A DNA stretch of 64,000 nucleotides, taken from assembly GCF_017948405.1 (NCBI RefSeq), contig NZ_CP072844.1, forward strand, positions 1,488,001 through 1,552,000, read 5' to 3'. A model generated the notes under the pieces. That model worked only from the letters and a program-made list of their open reading frames with translations. It searched no databases and had not been told where the DNA came from. Source of the DNA: Psychrosphaera aestuarii. Lineage in GTDB: Bacteria > Pseudomonadota > Gammaproteobacteria > Enterobacterales > Alteromonadaceae. Position numbers and translations under genes: made by a program. This document shows, piece after piece, positions 28,695 to 37,802 of the stretch. Numbering within the stretch: position 1 is the first letter of the stretch; each line of letters starts with the position of its first letter.

Positions 28695-29402
28695 TTAACT
28701 TACCCTCGGGCCAAAAATAGCGGTGCCCAAACGAATCATGGTACTGCCAAATAATATAGCATCTTCCATATCAGCGGTCATGCCTAAGGATAACGTATCT
28801 ATGCTTATATGTTTATGCTGCAACTGTAAAAAACAAGTGTGTAGCGCTTGAAACTCTTTATTTTGTATACTTTTGTCTTCATAAGCATCTGGGATTGCCA
28901 TTAAACCTCGAACAGTTAATGATTTAAACTCGCGGAGCTCATCTATAAAGCTATCAACGTCTTGTAACGGTATTCCTGCTTTAGATGGCGATTGTGAAAT
29001 ATTAACTTGCACTAAAATATTGAGTTTTTTCCCCAGTGCCTGGCAATGCTGATCAAGTCGTTTGGCAATCTTAACCCGGTCGATACTATCTACCCAGTGA
29101 GCATTCTGTGCAACAATAGCAGTTTTATTACTTTGAATAGGGCCAATAAAGTGCCATTCAATACCCTGAAGCGACTGCAGTTGCTGCGCCTTTTCTTGTA
29201 GCTCTTGTGCGTAGTTCTCTCCAAATTTTCTCTGGCCAGCGTCATAGGCTTGTTGAACTTTATCACAGGACATCGTTTTACTAACCGCAATCAGAGAAAC
29301 GTCGTTGACCTGTCGCCCAGCTTTTTGTATTGCAATCGTCATTTTATCGTGGGCAGTTGCCAGCCGATTTGCTATGGTAATGTTAACGTTATTTTCGGAC
29401 AT
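28695..29402 (-). CDS. YggS family PLP-binding protein (PLP homeostasis)
   Basis: A 235-residue TIM-barrel protein of the YggS/PROSC family. The PLP lysine is in IAVSKTMS (about residue 42), and the phosphate-binding LSLGMTADMEDAI segment is present (about residues 205-217). It carries no known reaction; the family buffers pyridoxal phosphate and affects amino-acid pools. It is the first gene of its operon and diverges from pilT. Confidence 0.94.
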   Translation of the reverse strand: MSENNVNITIANRLATAHDKMTIAIQKAGRQVNDVSLIAVSKTMSCDKVQQAYDAGQRKFGENYAQELQEKAQQLQSLQGIEWHFIGPIQSNKTAIVAQNAHWVDSIDRVKIAKRLDQHCQALGKKLNILVQVNISQSPSKAGIPLQDVDSFIDELREFKSLTVRGLMAIPDAYEDKSIQNKEFQALHTCFLQLQHKHISIDTLSLGMTADMEDAILFGSTMIRLGTAIFGPRVS

Positions 29403-29435
29403 AAATTTGTCTTAGTTATTTAATAGGTTAGCCAT

Positions 29436-30494
29436 ATGGATATTACTGAATTACTTGCCTTTAGTGTGCAACATAATGCTTCAGATTTACACCTTTCAGC
29501 AGGTACTCCTCCAATGATACGAGTTGACGGTGACGTCAGACGAGTAAACATACCGGCATTAGATGCTAGAGAAGTACAATCGCTTATTTACGATATTATG
29601 AATGATAAACAGCGTAAAGAGTACGAAGAAAACTTAGAAACGGATTTTTCTTTTGCAGTTCCTGACCTCGCTCGTTTTCGTGTTAATGCATTTAACATGG
29701 ATAGAGGCGCAGCTGCCGTGTTTAGGACTATCCCATCAGAAGTATTAAGTCTAGAAGATATTGGCGCCCCTGATATTTTTAAAGATATAGCGGAAAACCC
29801 TAGAGGACTTGTTTTAGTTACTGGTCCAACGGGATCGGGTAAGTCAACGACGTTAGCGGCAATGATTGATTACATCAATACTCAGCGCCACGACCACATA
29901 TTGACCATCGAGGATCCAATCGAATTTGTGCATCAAAATAAGCAAAGTTTGATTAGTCAGCGAGAAGTACATAGAGATACACTTAGCTTTAGTAACGCCT
30001 TACGTTCTGCTCTTCGTGAGGATCCAGACGTTATTCTTGTTGGTGAATTACGAGATTTAGAAACTATCAGACTGGCAATGACAGCCGCGGAAACCGGCCA
30101 CTTGGTTTTCGGCACACTACATACAACATCGGCACCAAAAACTATCGACCGTATTGTCGACGTATTCCCAGGTGATGAAAAAGACATGGTTCGTTCTATG
30201 TTATCTGAGTCGTTAAGAGCAGTAATATCGCAAACACTTTGTAAAAAAACCGGTGGCGGTCGAGTTGCGGCTCATGAAATTATGATTGGTATTCCAGCGA
30301 TTCGTAACCTTATCCGAGAAGATAAGGTCGCGCAGATGTATTCATCGATTCAAACGGGAGCAGCGCACGGCATGCAAACTATGGATCAATGTTTATTGAA
30401 CCTGATGAATAGAGGTTTGGTGAGTAGAGAGCACGCTCAAGCAAAAGCTCATGATAAAAATTTATTCAGCCAAGGGTTTGGCGGCGGATTCTAG
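29436..30494 (+). CDS. pilT: Type IV pilus retraction ATPase PilT
   Basis: A 352-residue hexameric secretion-type ATPase that drives pilus retraction for twitching motility and DNA uptake. Seen are a PAS-like N-terminal domain, Walker A GPTGSGKST (130-138), Walker B with Glu204 (LVGELRD), the His box GHLVFGTLHTTSA and the PilT-specific IPAIRNLIRE motif near the C-terminus. pilU follows after 9 nt. Confidence 0.97.
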   Translation: MDITELLAFSVQHNASDLHLSAGTPPMIRVDGDVRRVNIPALDAREVQSLIYDIMNDKQRKEYEENLETDFSFAVPDLARFRVNAFNMDRGAAAVFRTIPSEVLSLEDIGAPDIFKDIAENPRGLVLVTGPTGSGKSTTLAAMIDYINTQRHDHILTIEDPIEFVHQNKQSLISQREVHRDTLSFSNALRSALREDPDVILVGELRDLETIRLAMTAAETGHLVFGTLHTTSAPKTIDRIVDVFPGDEKDMVRSMLSESLRAVISQTLCKKTGGGRVAAHEIMIGIPAIRNLIREDKVAQMYSSIQTGAAHGMQTMDQCLLNLMNRGLVSREHAQAKAHDKNLFSQGFGGGF

Positions 30495-30503
30495 GAGTAA
30501 AAT

Positions 30504-31628
30504 ATGGAATCGATGGAGCAAATATTTAATAAAATGGTGGCGGAAAAAGCGTCAGACCTTTTTATTACAGCTGGACTACCCATAAGTGCAAAGATCAATG
30601 GTGAGTTAACACCATTAGATCATGATGCTTTAACTGAGTTTGAAGCAGAACGACTCGTTCGCAGCTGCATGTCAGATAAACAACAAAATGAATTTGATAC
30701 TGAAAAAGAATGTAACTTTGCCGTAGCAAACGATGCAGGACGTTTTCGTGTTTCAGCCTTTTGGCAAAGAGATAATGTCGGCATGGTGGTTCGCCGAATT
30801 GTGACTAACATTCCTGATGTAGATGAGCTTGGTTTACCAGCGGCGTTAAAAGACGTCATTATGGCAAAGCGTGGTCTTGTATTGTTCGTTGGTGGTACTG
30901 GCACAGGTAAGTCAACTAGCTTGGCAGCTTTATTAGGTTACCGAAATCGTAATTCCAAAGGACATATCTTAACAATAGAAGATCCAATCGAATTTGTTCA
31001 TGAACATAAACGATGCATGATAACACAACGTGAAGTTGGCATAGATACACCATCTTTTGAATCGGCGTTAAAGAGCTCATTACGACAAGCGCCAGATGTG
31101 ATTCTGATCGGTGAGATTCGATCGCAAGAAATAATGGAATACGCTCTATCATTTGCGGAAACTGGGCACTTGTGTGTTGCTACGTTGCACGCGAACAACG
31201 CGAACCAAGCAATAGATCGCATTATGCATTTGGTACCAAAAGAAAAGCACGACAAACTTAAATATGACTTAGCGTTAAATTTAAAGGCGATCGTTGCCCA
31301 GCAACTTATTCAAACGAGTGATGGAATGGGACGAGTGGCTGCAATCGAAGTTTTATTAAACTCGCCTATGGTAGGTGAACTAATTAAAAAAGGTGATATT
31401 TCTGGTATCAAAGAAGTGATGGCGAAATCAAAAGAGTTTGGTATGCAAACTTTTGATCAGGCGCTGTTTAACCTTTACCAAGAGTCTCGAATTAGTTATG
31501 CCGATGCTTTGCACCATGCAGATTCGCCAAATGACCTACGCCTAATGATAAAATTAAGGAATAATGAGCAAACCGGTTCAGGTTTCCTTCAAGGTGTTAC
31601 CGTCGATGGCATTCAAAAAGACGATTAA
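30504..31628 (+). CDS. pilU: PilT-dependent retraction ATPase PilU
   Basis: A 374-residue PilT paralogue that helps PilT retract pili under load. It has Walker A GGTGTGKST (130-138), Walker B LIGEIRS, and the His box GHLCVATLHANNANQA. The C-terminus differs from PilT and is longer (NNEQTGSGFL). It shares a transcript with pilT and ends at a strong hairpin. Confidence 0.95.
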   Translation: MESMEQIFNKMVAEKASDLFITAGLPISAKINGELTPLDHDALTEFEAERLVRSCMSDKQQNEFDTEKECNFAVANDAGRFRVSAFWQRDNVGMVVRRIVTNIPDVDELGLPAALKDVIMAKRGLVLFVGGTGTGKSTSLAALLGYRNRNSKGHILTIEDPIEFVHEHKRCMITQREVGIDTPSFESALKSSLRQAPDVILIGEIRSQEIMEYALSFAETGHLCVATLHANNANQAIDRIMHLVPKEKHDKLKYDLALNLKAIVAQQLIQTSDGMGRVAAIEVLLNSPMVGELIKKGDISGIKEVMAKSKEFGMQTFDQALFNLYQESRISYADALHHADSPNDLRLMIKLRNNEQTGSGFLQGVTVDGIQKDD

Positions 31629-31651
31629 TGTAATGAATTAGATAACAAAAT

Positions 31652-31682
31652 AAAAAACCGAGATAATCATCTCGGTTTTTTT
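31652..31682. terminator. Bidirectional terminator between pilU and rne
   Basis: A 7-bp CCGAGAT / ATCTCGG core extended by A6/T7 on the flanks serves both convergent genes. Confidence 0.88.
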
Positions 31683-31732
31683 GTACTTAACGCTTAGGGT
31701 CGCCGGCCTAAATTAATAGGCCATGCTTTAAG

Positions 31733-34726
31733 CTAAAGTGTTTTTTGCGTAGCAGATGTTGCTGAACTAGTTGCTGCAGACGCGCCTGCAGTTCTAGCCG
31801 ATACGACAACTTTAGCACGGTTCTCAGTTGGCATTGCAGATGGCGTAGGACCTTCCGTTTTGCTTGCCGGAGCAGGCTTAGTCATAGGGGCACTAGCTGT
31901 TCCTTTGTATACCGGTGTTAGGCTAGCTGGCTCGTGCAATACTTTATCAACAGTCTGTTCTACAGGTGTAGGGTGAGTATGATTTTCTTCAAACTCAGTA
32001 TCTGTAGCAGGATAACGACTTTCTACTACTTCATCCGCTTCTTTTTCCAAGTTAACGTTTGGTTTGTTGGCGTCAACCGAACTGTCAACCGAGCTTTCAA
32101 CTGGAGTATCAACAGAAACTTCTTGCTCGTCTTTCACCTCAGACTTTTCAGATGTTGACTCAACCGCATCAACATTTATATCTTCAGCTTTAACGGCTTC
32201 AGTGTTTGAAGTTTCAGCCACAGCTTCACCGGCCTTTTGTTCTTCAACTGGCTGTGATAACTGAACGTCATTGTTAACAACTTCATCAGCTTTATCTAAA
32301 GATGAGTTCTCATCAGAGGCTTGAACTTCAGAAGGCGCTACTTTTGATTTTACTGCATTTCTACGCGACTCATTTTTCGTGCTGCTTGTTGATAAAGGCT
32401 TTTTACGCACTTTAACAGCTGGTTTAGTCGTTTCGCGTTGACTTTCGTTATTAGTCTCAACAACGGCATCTTCGCTGACGGTAGCTTCAATCGCCGTATC
32501 AACATTTTTGACAGATGTTTCTACTTTAGCTTGTTGAGTCTCTACCGCATTAGTGGCAACCGGCACCGTTTCCAGTTTCTCGTTTACCAAGGCGCTATCC
32601 GCTGAAGACGCTACTTTTGTATTGTCTTCCGTTTTCTCAATACGAACCTTCTTGCGATTACTGCGACGCTTACGACGTTCTTGAAGCTTTTCTTCTTTTG
32701 GTGCAGGTGCTTGAGAAGTCTGTTCATTACTTGTCTTTTCGTTGTTTTCAACCTTTTTGCGAGATTGATTGCGAGGATTTTTAGCTTTTGGACGTTTGTT
32801 ATCCGTACGCTTATCATCATTGCTCTCTACGCGGTCGTTACGAGACTCAGCATCTTTTGTCTTGTCTTTATCCTGCGAACGATTACGAGTATTTCGGTTT
32901 CTATTTTTATTATTGTTACGACGATTGCCGTTACGATCATTTTTATCGTTACGGTCGTGTTTACCTTTGCCTTGAGGTTTGTTTTTACCCGACTTCTGTT
33001 TGTCAGACTCTTCAGATGAGAATAAGTCGCTTACAAACTTGGCTATCGTTGCAAATAAGCTAGGACCTTTTTCTTTACTTTCGGCTGGCGCTGAAACCTG
33101 TGGTGCTGGAGCTACAGGTGCAGGAGCCGCAGGAGTTGCAAAACCTTTTAATACAGGTTGTTCAATCTCTTTTTTCATAGGCACAACGATTTCTTTTACA
33201 AAATCATTTTGCTCAGGCTGTTTCACCATTTTAAAGCTAGTATCAGCAAGTTCTTCATCAACACGAACGCGCAATACTTCGTAGTGCGGTGTTTCTAAAT
33301 GAATATTAGGAATTATAACAACGCTAACGTTATTGTTTTTCTCTATATGACGAACCGCATCACGTTTCTCATTTAGTAAGTAAGACGAAACAACAACTGG
33401 AACTTGAGCTTGAATTTGAGCTGTGTTCTCTTTAATCGCTTCTTCTTCAATTAAACGAAGGATAGAAAGAGCTAAAGATTCGTTAGAACGAATTGTGCCT
33501 TGACCGTCACATCGAGGACAAGTGTGCTGACTTGCATCTCCTAGTGAAGGGCGTAAACGCTGACGAGACATCTCAAGTAAACCGAAACGACTTATCTTAC
33601 CTATTTGAACACGAGCTCTGTCTTGCTTTACGCTGTCTTTTAAACGGTTCTCAACATCACGTTGATGTTTAGGTGGTGTCATATCGATAAAATCAATAAC
33701 TAAAAGACCGCCCAAGTCGCGAAGACGTAATTGACGAGCAATTTCTTCAGCGGCTTCTAGGTTAGTATTTAAAGCAGTTTCTTCAATGTCACTACCTTTA
33801 GTTGCTTTTGACGAGTTAATGTCAATTGAAACTAATGCTTCGGTAGGGTCAATTACAATTGATCCACCTGATGGTAAACGAACTTCGCGTTGGAAAGCAG
33901 ATTCAATCTGCGACTCAATTTGATAGTGCGTAAATAGAGGGACTTCGCCTTGGTAAAGTTTGACACGCTCTAGGAAATCAGGGCGGAATAGTTCAATGTG
34001 ACTTTTGGCTTCATTAAAAACATTTTGGTTATCAATAATGATTTCACCAACATCGCGTTTTAAATAATCACGAATTGCACGAAATACAACGTTGCTTTCT
34101 TGGTGAATTAAGAAAGGAGCAGGTCGGCTATCAGCGGCTTGCTGAATAGCATCCCAATGAAGAAGTAGGGCACGTAAATCGTATTCTAACTCTTCGTAAG
34201 ATTTACCAACACCTGCAGTGCGCACGATTAAGCCCATGCCTTTAGGTAATTCAAGCTTACTTAACGCTGCTTTAAGCTGTGTACGCTCATCGCCTTCGAT
34301 GCGACGTGAAATACCGCCGGCACGAGGGTTATTAGGCATAAGTACTAAGTAGCTACCAGCGACACTGATAAAAGTAGTTAAAGCTGCGCCTTTTTGGCCG
34401 CGCTCTTCTTTATCAATTTGGATGATTACTTCTTGACCTTCTTTAACAACTTCTTTGATGTTTGGACGACCACTAAATTTGTAGTCTGAAGGGAAATAAT
34501 TGCGGGCAATTTCTTTAAGTGGCAAAAAGCCGTGGCGGTCGGCACCATAATCAACAAAAGCCGCTTCTAAGCTAGGCTCTACTCGAGTGATGGTACCTTT
34601 ATAGATGTTGGCCTTTTTCTGTTCGTGGCCTGGGCTTTCTATGTCCAGATCGTACAGTTTTTGACCATCAACCAACGCAACACGCATTTCTTCTTGTTGC
34701 GTGGCATTAATTAACATGCGTTTCAT
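31733..34726 (-). CDS. rne: Ribonuclease E
   Basis: A 997-residue endoribonuclease and RNA-degradosome scaffold. The N-terminal half matches E. coli Rne almost residue for residue: S1 domain (about 40-120), DNase-I-like catalytic metal ligands Asp302 and Asp345, and the zinc-link CPRC (Cys403, Cys406). The C-terminal half is disordered. It starts with a Pro/Ala linker and an amphipathic helix (554-571, likely membrane anchor), then an Arg/Asn/Lys-rich RNA-binding region (about 580-690) and long acidic/Ser/Thr-rich stretches. I chose the ATG at 34726 because it gives the family N-terminus [10 protein letters not shown]; 36 upstream in-frame residues are leader. Confidence 0.97.
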   Translation of the reverse strand: MKRMLINATQQEEMRVALVDGQKLYDLDIESPGHEQKKANIYKGTITRVEPSLEAAFVDYGADRHGFLPLKEIARNYFPSDYKFSGRPNIKEVVKEGQEVIIQIDKEERGQKGAALTTFISVAGSYLVLMPNNPRAGGISRRIEGDERTQLKAALSKLELPKGMGLIVRTAGVGKSYEELEYDLRALLLHWDAIQQAADSRPAPFLIHQESNVVFRAIRDYLKRDVGEIIIDNQNVFNEAKSHIELFRPDFLERVKLYQGEVPLFTHYQIESQIESAFQREVRLPSGGSIVIDPTEALVSIDINSSKATKGSDIEETALNTNLEAAEEIARQLRLRDLGGLLVIDFIDMTPPKHQRDVENRLKDSVKQDRARVQIGKISRFGLLEMSRQRLRPSLGDASQHTCPRCDGQGTIRSNESLALSILRLIEEEAIKENTAQIQAQVPVVVSSYLLNEKRDAVRHIEKNNNVSVVIIPNIHLETPHYEVLRVRVDEELADTSFKMVKQPEQNDFVKEIVVPMKKEIEQPVLKGFATPAAPAPVAPAPQVSAPAESKEKGPSLFATIAKFVSDLFSSEESDKQKSGKNKPQGKGKHDRNDKNDRNGNRRNNNKNRNRNTRNRSQDKDKTKDAESRNDRVESNDDKRTDNKRPKAKNPRNQSRKKVENNEKTSNEQTSQAPAPKEEKLQERRKRRSNRKKVRIEKTEDNTKVASSADSALVNEKLETVPVATNAVETQQAKVETSVKNVDTAIEATVSEDAVVETNNESQRETTKPAVKVRKKPLSTSSTKNESRRNAVKSKVAPSEVQASDENSSLDKADEVVNNDVQLSQPVEEQKAGEAVAETSNTEAVKAEDINVDAVESTSEKSEVKDEQEVSVDTPVESSVDSSVDANKPNVNLEKEADEVVESRYPATDTEFEENHTHPTPVEQTVDKVLHEPASLTPVYKGTASAPMTKPAPASKTEGPTPSAMPTENRAKVVVSARTAGASAATSSATSATQKTL

Positions 34727-35262
34727 GTATGTAGCTCTTCTTTTAGTAGTAGGCCACATTCCATTAATGTTCGATGCACTTGAATACACCTCGACACTGT
34801 GTAGTTTCTCAACTAGTTGTCTGTCAAATTGCAATCATCTCGACTGTAATTAAAGGTTTATCAATTCCAAATTTTTAGAATTCTGTCTGTGCCATTATCG
34901 TAAACAAAACGGGAATGGTGGCACTGGTTAAATAGACGCCTCGATTTGACTGGTCTGAACGGTTAAAGAAGAGGGCAATATGTTACTCGCATTACCTTAC
35001 TTAAGTGGCGTGGAGGTTTGAGGTCTGGTGTTCGTTATTCGGTATGTTTGTTAAAAATGAAAGATAAACATACTCGTCTAATTCTGATATCATCGCGGCC
35101 TCAAACCCTGCTCCGTTACATGACTCTTACGTTCATTACGTGAGGCAGTTCAATCAGTTGCTTTATAAGCAGAGCTATTATCGACGTGAAAGTGGATTAT
35201 AGCAACTGAAATTAAGCGATTAGTTGAATAAAATTATTATATTTGTGAGTGAATCAAAGACT
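34727..35262. promoter_or_regulatory. Divergent rne/rluC control region and probable long rne leader
   Basis: This 536-nt gene-free region separates rne and rluC. In E. coli the same gap holds a roughly 360-nt rne 5' leader through which RNase E controls its own mRNA. I see inverted repeats: GTATGTTT / AAACATAC (35042-35049 with 35066-35073), GCCTCA / TGAGGC (35098-35103 with 35141-35146, enclosing an ACGT/ACGT hairpin) and CAGTTGCT / AGCAACTG (35155-35162 with 35201-35208). Their function as rne leader structures is inferred. Confidence 0.55.
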
Positions 35263-36234
35263 ATGTCAGAAAAAGCGATAAATTTCCCGAAAGTGCAACA
35301 AATTGAAATCGATGATGTTCATGAGGGACAACGCATAGATAACTTTTTGATCACCTTGTTAAAAGGGTGCCCTAAAAGCGTAATTTATAAGATTCTTCGC
35401 AAAGGCGAAGTGCGTGTTAATAAAGGACGTATTAAACAAACTTATAAACTTCAACTTGGCGATATAGTTCGTGTACCACCGGTGCGAGTCAAAGAAGAAA
35501 GTGAGGGCATCTCTGCTGGGTTAAGCTCAGTGCAAGCATTAGAAAAAGCCATCATATTTGAAGACAAATCTTTAATAGTTATGAATAAGCCGTCTGGCAT
35601 CGCAGTTCATGGCGGTAGCGGTGTTAGCTTTGGCGTTATAGAAGGGCTTAGAGCCTTACGCCCAAAAGAAAAAATGATGGAATTAGTGCATCGCCTTGAT
35701 AGAGATACATCAGGTATTTTACTGATCGCTAAAAAACGTTCTGTTTTAGTTTCCCTGCATGAGCAATTAAGAATTAAAACGATGAACAAGGTTTATTGGG
35801 CTTTGGTCAAGGGACATTGGTCAGAAAAACAAAAGTCAGTTCAAGAGCCGTTGAAAAAAATTACCACTAAATCGGGAGAACGATTAGTCATAGTGGACCG
35901 AGAAGAAGGTAAAAAGTCATGTACCTTATTTTCAGTATTAAGTAATTTTAAAGACTGTAGTTTAGTTGAGGCTCGTCCTCAAACTGGGCGTACCCACCAA
36001 ATTCGTGTGCACACTGCTTGTCAAGGGCATATGATTGCATGTGATGATAAATATGGCGACAGAGAGTTTGATAAGTCTATGAAAGAGGTAGGCTTAAACC
36101 GTTTATTTTTGCACGCCAAAGAGATTTCATTTTTTCACCCTTTATCAGAAACGACGATGCGTTTTGAAGCGCCTCTTCAGCCTGAATTAGAGAAGGTTTT
36201 ACAAAAGCTTGGTGAACAGGCAATGGAAGTGTAG
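35263..36234 (+). CDS. rluC: 23S rRNA pseudouridine(955/2504/2580) synthase
   Basis: A 323-residue enzyme that makes three pseudouridines in 23S rRNA. An N-terminal S4 RNA-binding domain (about 20-80, KVIYKILRKGEVRVNKGRIK-like) is followed by the synthase domain with catalytic Asp in HRLDRDTSG (about residue 146) and the RTHQIRVH block. The ATG at 35263 was chosen because family alignment starts just after it; the TTG at 35224 is less likely. It diverges from rne, as in E. coli. Confidence 0.95.
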   Translation: MSEKAINFPKVQQIEIDDVHEGQRIDNFLITLLKGCPKSVIYKILRKGEVRVNKGRIKQTYKLQLGDIVRVPPVRVKEESEGISAGLSSVQALEKAIIFEDKSLIVMNKPSGIAVHGGSGVSFGVIEGLRALRPKEKMMELVHRLDRDTSGILLIAKKRSVLVSLHEQLRIKTMNKVYWALVKGHWSEKQKSVQEPLKKITTKSGERLVIVDREEGKKSCTLFSVLSNFKDCSLVEARPQTGRTHQIRVHTACQGHMIACDDKYGDREFDKSMKEVGLNRLFLHAKEISFFHPLSETTMRFEAPLQPELEKVLQKLGEQAMEV

Positions 36235-36260
36235 CGTAACGGCGTTAACGTAATTAATTA

Positions 36261-36312
36261 ACAAAGCAACATTAAACTACAATTGGCAATGTTGCTTTGT
36301 TGTGCTTTTTTT
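36261..36312. terminator. Terminator hairpin between rluC and maf
   Basis: A 13-bp perfect stem, ACAAAGCAACATT / AATGTTGCTTTGT, has a 14-nt loop and a T-run 5 nt beyond it. It lies between two converging genes. Confidence 0.75.
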
Positions 36313-36328
36313 AGTTTGTTCTGCTCTT

Positions 36329-36940
36329 TTAAGATTTGTTCTGCTGTTTAAGAACCGAGTAATCTATTTTCTCTAATAACGAAACTAATTTAATTAATGG
36401 TAGGCCAACGAGCGAATTTGGATCATCTCCTTGTAGCTTATCAAATAAACAAATTCCTAAAGCTTCACTTTTAAAGCTTCCTGCGCAGTTATAAGGCGTT
36501 TCTGCGCGTAAATAAAACTCAATCATCTCTGCCGTTAAATTTTTAAACGATACTTTAAAGGGTTCTACTATTGTGTTTGTAATACCAGAGTTTGTGTCTA
36601 TAACCGATAAGCCTGTTAAAAATGTTACAGTTTGACCCGAAAATTTAGTTAACTGAGCAACGGCATTTTCATGGGTATGTGGCTTTCCAAGAATTTCATC
36701 ATTAAATACGGCGACTTGATCAGAACCAATAACAATTGAATCTTTGTGGCGAGCAGCGACAGCTTGTGCTTTTAACAAAGCCAGTCTTGCAACTAATTCT
36801 TCTGGTGTTTCATTATTTAATGGCGTTTCATCCACTTCAGGTTTGTCAGTTAAGAATGAGAGATTTAATTTTGACAGGATTTCTTTTCTAAACGGAGAGG
36901 TGGAGCCTAAAATAATTGTACGCGTTTCTTTATTACTCAT
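36329..36940 (-). CDS. Maf family nucleotide pyrophosphatase (YceF type)
   Basis: A 203-residue house-cleaning enzyme that hydrolyses modified nucleoside triphosphates; the YceF branch prefers m7GTP. Seen are the N-terminal GSTSPFRKEILSKL loop, the DETPLNNETPEELV segment, the catalytic SDQVAVF (SDQ) and the GICLFDKLQGDDPNSLVGLPL block. Its place beside rluC and yceD, as in E. coli, supports the YceF type. Confidence 0.92.
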   Translation of the reverse strand: MSNKETRTIILGSTSPFRKEILSKLNLSFLTDKPEVDETPLNNETPEELVARLALLKAQAVAARHKDSIVIGSDQVAVFNDEILGKPHTHENAVAQLTKFSGQTVTFLTGLSVIDTNSGITNTIVEPFKVSFKNLTAEMIEFYLRAETPYNCAGSFKSEALGICLFDKLQGDDPNSLVGLPLIKLVSLLEKIDYSVLKQQNKS

Positions 36941-37035
36941 AATGATTCTTTTTTAATCTGTTTCAAAGCGGTTAACTAAATATACGCTATTTTATACGTC
37001 TAATTTCTATTTTTTAAAGGAATAAGGTCATTTTC

Positions 37036-37075
37036 TTTTGACTCTAAGTTCCCTTCACTATAATATGCGCGCCCT
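37036..37075 (+). promoter_or_regulatory. Promoter of the yceD-rpmF-fab cluster with GC-rich discriminator
   Basis: A perfect -10 TATAAT sits at 37059-37064 with TTGACT at 37038-37043 (15-nt spacer, short). A G+C block, GCGCGCCC, follows the -10 at 37067-37074, a feature of stringently controlled promoters. The expected start point near 37071 would leave a leader of only about 5 nt before the yceD ATG. There is no SD. Confidence 0.65.
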
Positions 37076-37609
37076 ATGCAAACGGTAAAAATTCCTCTCT
37101 CGATCGAGCCAGCGAAAGCTGCGTTAAAACGAATGACCTATGACGGTATAATCGTCAAGGGTAATCTGTCACGTCTAAACGAAGTGGCGGAAGTATTAAC
37201 AGATCACGTGGATGTATCTATTGAATGTGGAGTTGATCCTCAGAATTTAGTTGTCATTCAAGGTAGTGCGACTGCTAGCTTAGAGCTAACATGTCAACGT
37301 TGTGGTAAAGGACTGGAGACAGAGGTAACAGCTGACTTCGTTTATACGCCTATACGTAATGCGGCTAAAGAAAGTGAAGATCCAATACCAGAAGCATATG
37401 ATGAAATTGAATTAGACGAATTTGGCGCTATTAGCCTTGTTCATTTAGTTGAAGACGAATTAATGTTGGCGCTGCCTATTGTAGCAATGCATGAACCAGA
37501 AGACTGTGAACTTGGTAACAAGAACATGACCTTTGGTGAGTTAGCGCCAGAAGCAACGGTGCAGGAAAAACCTAATCCGTTTGAAGTATTAAAAAAACTT
37601 AAAAACTAG
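37076..37609 (+). CDS. yceD: YceD / DUF177 23S rRNA accumulation protein
   Basis: A 177-residue soluble protein of the DUF177 family, needed for normal 23S rRNA levels in bacteria and plastids. The CxxC pair LTCQRCGKGLE (about residues 80-90) and the acidic DEIELDEFGAISLVHLVEDELMLALPIV segment are family marks. It precedes rpmF by 9 nt, the universal arrangement. No SD is visible before the ATG. Confidence 0.93.
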   Translation: MQTVKIPLSIEPAKAALKRMTYDGIIVKGNLSRLNEVAEVLTDHVDVSIECGVDPQNLVVIQGSATASLELTCQRCGKGLETEVTADFVYTPIRNAAKESEDPIPEAYDEIELDEFGAISLVHLVEDELMLALPIVAMHEPEDCELGNKNMTFGELAPEATVQEKPNPFEVLKKLKN

Positions 37610-37618
37610 GAGACGGCA

Positions 37619-37783
37619 ATGGCGGTTCAAAAAAGTAAGAAGTCCCGTGCTAGACGTGGCATGCGTCGTTCACATGATGCATTAACTATCGAAAATTTGT
37701 CTGTAGATCAAACGACTGGTGAAACTCACCGTCGTCATCACATGACAGCAGACGGCTACTACAAAGGCCGTAAAATTAAGTAA
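37619..37783 (+). CDS. rpmF: 50S ribosomal protein L32
   Basis: A 54-residue basic protein read directly from the bases: [14 protein letters not shown] at the start, then [14 protein letters not shown] at the end. It matches L32 of gammaproteobacteria, without zinc-ribbon cysteines. AGGAGAC precedes the ATG. It sits between yceD and plsX, so ribosome and fatty-acid genes share a transcript. Confidence 0.97.
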   Translation: MAVQKSKKSRARRGMRRSHDALTIENLSVDQTTGETHRRHHMTADGYYKGRKIK

Positions 37784-37802
37784 GGCTTAGCCTAGACTTA
37801 AT

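Noticed and set aside
31705..31722. GGCCTA / TAGGCC hairpin just after the rne stop as the rne terminator
   Set aside because: There is no U-tract on the minus-strand side; the bidirectional hairpin at 31652-31682 is the better terminator.
32594..33200. Possible foreign DNA in the rne tail because of unusual composition
   Set aside because: Low-complexity charged tails are normal for RNase E scaffolds and the frame is unbroken.
31934..33284. Several open frames on the plus strand inside rne
   Set aside because: They are antisense to the biased Arg/Glu/Ser-rich tail of rne; codon bias of that tail removes stops on the other strand. No SD or family match.
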